7,510 nucleotides of DNA. Source: an uncultured Alphaproteobacteria bacterium (GTDB lineage Bacteria; Pseudomonadota; Alphaproteobacteria; CALKHQ01). This document shows positions 5,453-7,510 of the stretch, one piece after another. The DNA is taken from contig CALKHQ010000112.1 in assembly GCA_937988735.1 (NCBI GenBank), forward strand, positions 1-7,510, read 5' to 3'. The notes beneath the pieces were generated by a model that was given only the letters and a program-made list of their open reading frames with translations, was not told where the DNA came from and made no database searches. The position numbers and the translations under genes are program-made. Position 1 is the first letter of the stretch. Each line of letters opens with the position of its first letter.

Positions 5453-6247
5453 ATGAGCCATCCCTTGCGCATGCTGCTGGTCGCGACGGCGCTTGCCGGC
5501 ATTGCCGGCGGCGCATCGGCGACCCCGTCCGAACGCTTCGATCTCGCCAACTGGAAGCTGACGCTGCCGCTCGTCGACGAGGAGGACGGCGACGCGCTCG
5601 AGATCCGCAACCTGCTCGGCTACGAGAACGGGGAGCACTTCTTCGTCGGACCGGACGGCGCGATGGTGTTCGCGGCGAGCGTGGACGGAGCGACCACGGA
5701 GGGCTCGCGCTATCCGCGCTCGGAGCTCCGCGAAATGATCGGCGGCGAGGAGGCGGCGTGGACTCTGGCCGAGGGCGGCACCCTGTCGGCGACGCTGAAG
5801 GTGGACGAGGTGCCGCGCCGCCACAACGGCACCGAAGGCCGGATCATCGTCGGTCAGATCCACGGTGAGAATGACGAGCTGGTCCGCCTCTACTACGAGT
5901 ACGGCACTGTCTACTTCGCCAACGACCAGGCCGGTCCCGACGACGAGGAGCAGGAGTTTCCCCTGACCAACACCGCCGGCGCGTTCCCCGACATCGACAT
6001 CGGCGAGACCTTCTCCTACCTGATCGACGCCCGCGGCGACACGCTGACGGTCGAGATCCACGCCGACGGCGACGTCTACGCCTCCGTCACCGAGGTCAAC
6101 GACGTGTGGCAGGAAGACCGGTTCTACTTCAAGGCCGGCGTCTACCTCGGCGTGAACGGCAGGACCGGGACCGGTCGGGGCCAGGTGTCCTTCTACGCGC
6201 TGGACCTGAGCCACATGCCCGGGGAGGGGCGCAACGGGCTGCGCTGA
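5453..6247 (+). CDS. Secreted polysaccharide lyase family 7 alginate lyase
   Basis: This 264-residue precursor carries a Sec signal peptide: R6, a hydrophobic core at about 7-19, and a likely cut after ASA (A23/T24). The mature 241 residues form one PL7 (alginate lyase 2) jelly-roll domain. Signatures are RYPRSELREM (86-95), GQIHG (134-138, Q135 and H137) and YFKAGVY (225-231, catalytic Y231). It would cleave alginate by beta-elimination outside the cytoplasm; Ile in QIH is usually associated with polyguluronate or mixed-block specificity. After YFKAGVY most members have NQ, whereas here it reads LGVNG. By my count the mature chain has 45 Asp+Glu, 3 Lys and 15 Arg, a strongly acidic composition like salt-adapted secreted enzymes. 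AGGAAAGG upstream gives an acceptable ribosome-binding site. No alginate-uptake or oligoalginate lyase gene is adjacent. Confidence 0.93.
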   Translation: MSHPLRMLLVATALAGIAGGASATPSERFDLANWKLTLPLVDEEDGDALEIRNLLGYENGEHFFVGPDGAMVFAASVDGATTEGSRYPRSELREMIGGEEAAWTLAEGGTLSATLKVDEVPRRHNGTEGRIIVGQIHGENDELVRLYYEYGTVYFANDQAGPDDEEQEFPLTNTAGAFPDIDIGETFSYLIDARGDTLTVEIHADGDVYASVTEVNDVWQEDRFYFKAGVYLGVNGRTGTGRGQVSFYALDLSHMPGEGRNGLR

Positions 6248-6250
6248 GGC

Positions 6251-6448
6251 CTATTTCCAGGGGAAGGTGTTCTCGTATTTCCCGCTGAGGAAAAAGTCGT
6301 AGAAGCAGTAGGCGGCAAGCCCCCCGAACAGCCAGAGCCACAGCTCCTCGCCCCACAGCAGCCATTCGGCGACGAACAGCCCGGCGGCGAACAGGAAGGT
6401 GATGACCCGACGGTGCATCGGCTTGAACCATTCGTCGTTGGCGGCCAT
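6251..6448 (-). CDS. Small tryptophan-rich two-helix membrane protein, unknown family
   Basis: I do not recognise this 65-residue protein. It has two predicted membrane helices (about 14-32 and 35-54) joined by a very short Gly-Glu-Glu turn. The N terminus is amphipathic and basic (KPMHRR at 9-14), and the C-terminal tail is polar (SGKYENTFPWK). Six of its 65 residues are Trp, most at the helix ends. It is supported as real by AGGAGG 6 nt before the chosen ATG, by a candidate promoter upstream, and by its fit between neighbours: it ends 3 nt from the convergent alginate lyase stop. An in-frame ATG at 6454 abuts the Shine-Dalgarno and is the less likely start. The function is unknown. Confidence 0.75.
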   Translation of the reverse strand: MAANDEWFKPMHRRVITFLFAAGLFVAEWLLWGEELWLWLFGGLAAYCFYDFFLSGKYENTFPWK

Positions 6449-6454
6449 CGGCAT

Positions 6455-6460
6455 CCTCCT
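6455..6460 (-). promoter_or_regulatory. Shine-Dalgarno of the small membrane protein
   Basis: AGGAGG on the minus strand is adjacent to an ATG at 6454 and 6 nt from the in-frame ATG at 6448. The spacing favours 6448 as the start. The arrangement repeats that seen at the DUF805 gene. Confidence 0.65.
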
Positions 6461-6473
6461 GGAAAGCGCCCCT

Positions 6474-6502
6474 GACATAGCGGGCGTCGGCGTCTGCGCC
6501 AA
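6474..6502 (-). promoter_or_regulatory. Candidate promoter of the small membrane protein
   Basis: On the minus strand TTGGCG (6497-6502) and TATGTC (6474-6479) are 17 nt apart. Initiation would fall near 6467, about 20 nt before the start codon. The matches are partial (4 of 6 and 3 of 6), but spacing and placement are good. Confidence 0.4.
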
Positions 6503-6541
6503 GGCTTGACTGGCGGCGCGCGGCGACGGAAGACCGGAAGC

Positions 6542-7177
6542 ATGAACGGACAGCACGAAGGAAGCGGCAGCGTCGCCGGCGTGATCCTCGCCGGCGGGCT
6601 TTCGCGCCGCATGGGCGGCGGCGACAAGGGCCTGCGGCTTCTCGCCGGACGACCCCTGCTGGCCCACGTGATCGAGCGCGCCCGGCCGCAGGTCGGCGCC
6701 CTCGTGCTCAACGCCAACGGCGACCCGTCCCGCTTCGCCGGCCTTGGCCTCCCCGTCGTTGCCGACGGTGTAGCCGGCTTTGCCGGCCCACTCGCCGGCA
6801 TCCTCGCCGGGCTGGACTGGGCCGCGGCCGACGCGCCCAAGTGCCGCTGGGTGGCGAGCTTCGCCGGCGACGCCCCCTTCGTTCCCGTCGATCTGGTCGC
6901 CCGGATGGTGGCGGCGGTCGAGGCCGCCGGCGCCGATCTCGCGACCGTCGCCTCGAACGGAAGGAGCCACCCGGTGTTCGGGCTGTGGCCGGTCGCGCTG
7001 CGGGACGCGCTGCGCACGGCCCTCGTTGACGAGGACGTGCGCAAGGTCGATGTTTGGACCGCCCGTTACAACCTCGTCACAGTGGACTATGCGGCCGCGC
7101 CGATCGACCCGTTCTTCAACGCCAACACGCCCGAAGACCTCGCCGAGGCCGAGCGCATCCTTGCCACCCGAGGCTGA
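6542..7177 (+). CDS. mobA: Molybdenum cofactor guanylyltransferase (MobA)
   Basis: This 211-residue cytoplasmic nucleotidyltransferase transfers GMP from GTP to molybdopterin-Mo, forming the guanine dinucleotide cofactor used by DMSO-reductase-family enzymes. The GTP-binding signature LAGGLSRRMGGGDKGL is at 16-31. PVVADGVAGFAGPLAGIL (71-88) is the guanine and substrate loop. The Mg-binding aspartate D110 is in GDAPFVP, HPVFGLWP follows, and FFNANTPEDL lies close to the C terminus. These are the usual MobA order and length. The related CTP-using MocA type is less likely given the NTP-EDL end. The start was chosen at the ATG just before the nucleotide-binding strand; GGAAGA lies 8 nt upstream. 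The frame is open 12 codons further back from a TTG that coincides with a TTGACT box. No mobB or molybdoenzyme gene is in view. Confidence 0.95.
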   Translation: MNGQHEGSGSVAGVILAGGLSRRMGGGDKGLRLLAGRPLLAHVIERARPQVGALVLNANGDPSRFAGLGLPVVADGVAGFAGPLAGILAGLDWAAADAPKCRWVASFAGDAPFVPVDLVARMVAAVEAAGADLATVASNGRSHPVFGLWPVALRDALRTALVDEDVRKVDVWTARYNLVTVDYAAAPIDPFFNANTPEDLAEAERILATRG

Positions 7178-7180
7178 CCG

Positions 7181-7510
7181 ATGAGGGCGGGGCCGGTTCT
7201 CGCCGCCGCCGCCCTTGCGCTTGCGGCCCTTGGGCCTGCCGCCGCCAGCGAGCGCATCGAGCAGCTCGAGGCGCTGGCGGAGCGCGGCTTTGCCGATGCG
7301 CAGGCGGCGCTGGGCTACGCCTATGCCACCGGCGAGGGGGTCGCAGCCGACCCGGCAGCCGCGGAGCGCTGGTACCGGGCAGCCGCCGAACAGGGCGAGC
7401 CGACGGCGGTGCTGAACCTCGCGGTCCTGCTCGACGCCCGCGGCGATCACGCCGAGGCGGCGCGCTGGTACGAGGCCGCGGCCGTCGAAGGCCATCCGCG
7501 CGCGGCGGCG
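7181..7510 (+). CDS. Secreted Sel1-repeat protein, 3' end beyond the window
   Basis: The frame is open from an ATG three bases after the mobA stop to the end of the window (110 codons, no stop). The first 22 residues form a signal peptide: an Ala/Leu core at about 6-17 and a likely cut after AAA (A22/S23). The rest forms helical Sel1-like repeats: ADAQAALGYAYATGEGVAAD with ERWYRAAAEQG makes the first, and AVLNLAVLLDARGD with ARWYEAAAVEGHP the second. The third repeat begins at the edge. Sel1 repeats mediate protein-protein contacts, and exported members are often envelope or stress-related scaffolds; the partner is unknown here. The 3-nt gap from mobA and a GAGG 7 nt upstream suggest cotranscription. 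A functional link with molybdenum cofactor is not implied. Confidence 0.85.
   Translation, partial: MRAGPVLAAAALALAALGPAAASERIEQLEALAERGFADAQAALGYAYATGEGVAADPAAAERWYRAAAEQGEPTAVLNLAVLLDARGDHAEAARWYEAAAVEGHPRAAA

Noticed and set aside
5393..6214. 273-codon minus-strand frame opposite the alginate lyase
   Set aside because: It has shadow composition rich in Val, Gly and Arg and no ribosome-binding site or domain. The sense strand has all PL7 signatures.
3440..6247. 935-codon + strand frame ending in the alginate lyase
   Set aside because: Upstream of 5453 it is an out-of-frame, antisense or noncoding readthrough across the UDG-like, DUF805 and PanB-like genes. The lyase has its own ATG, signal peptide and ribosome-binding site, and a terminator lies in between, so this is not a fusion protein.
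6506..6541. TTG start and TTGACT -35 box upstream of mobA
   Set aside because: The TTG would add 12 residues unlike MobA. As a -35 element it has no acceptable -10 at 16-18 nt (GAAGAC at the 17-nt position), so I did not call a promoter.

Overview
The window is high-GC DNA (by eye about 70% G+C) that is almost entirely coding. Dense operons, start-stop overlaps, a CobB-type sirtuin, a family-4-like uracil-DNA glycosylase, MobA and a Sel1-repeat protein suggest a chromosomal segment of a free-living proteobacterium, most likely an alphaproteobacterium. This placement is inferred from gene style, not from a marker gene. A secreted, very acidic alginate lyase hints at a marine or saline habitat. 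I see no mobile element, tRNA, rRNA, CRISPR array or phage gene.

Layout. A + strand terminator at 26-50 closes a gene lying left of the window. On the minus strand (2296 down to 73) lies a tightly coupled three-gene operon: a low-molecular-weight phosphatase (LMW-PTP), a fructosamine/ribulosamine-3-kinase family protein and a ten-helix DMT/EamA transporter. Both junctions are 4-nt ATGA overlaps. A 74-bp divergent intergenic region separates it from a + strand pair, cobB (NAD-dependent lysine deacylase) and a UDG-superfamily protein, which overlap by 13 nt. The UDG gene overlaps a minus-strand DUF805 membrane protein tail-to-tail by 61 nt. Next come a divergent PanB-like protein with a strong Shine-Dalgarno and a 5' hairpin, a rho-independent terminator, a secreted PL7 alginate lyase, a convergent 65-residue Trp-rich membrane protein, mobA, and the start of a secreted Sel1-repeat protein cut by the window edge.

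How the genes may work together. The LMW-PTP/kinase pair fits a two-step repair of ribose-5-phosphate-derived glycation on protein lysines: the phosphatase removes the 5-phosphate, then the kinase phosphorylates C3 so that the adduct falls off. The divergent sirtuin removes acyl groups from lysines and carries the Tyr/Arg pair used for succinyl and malonyl groups. The 960-3117 stretch therefore looks like a locus for erasing non-enzymatic lysine damage, with a base-excision-type gene attached. The transporter's place in it is unknown.

The two points most worth following are this repair cluster and the PanB-like protein. The latter keeps the PanB fold signature in its second half but appears to have lost the metal-binding aspartates and the substrate lysine, with a Cys-rich segment where the lysine should be.
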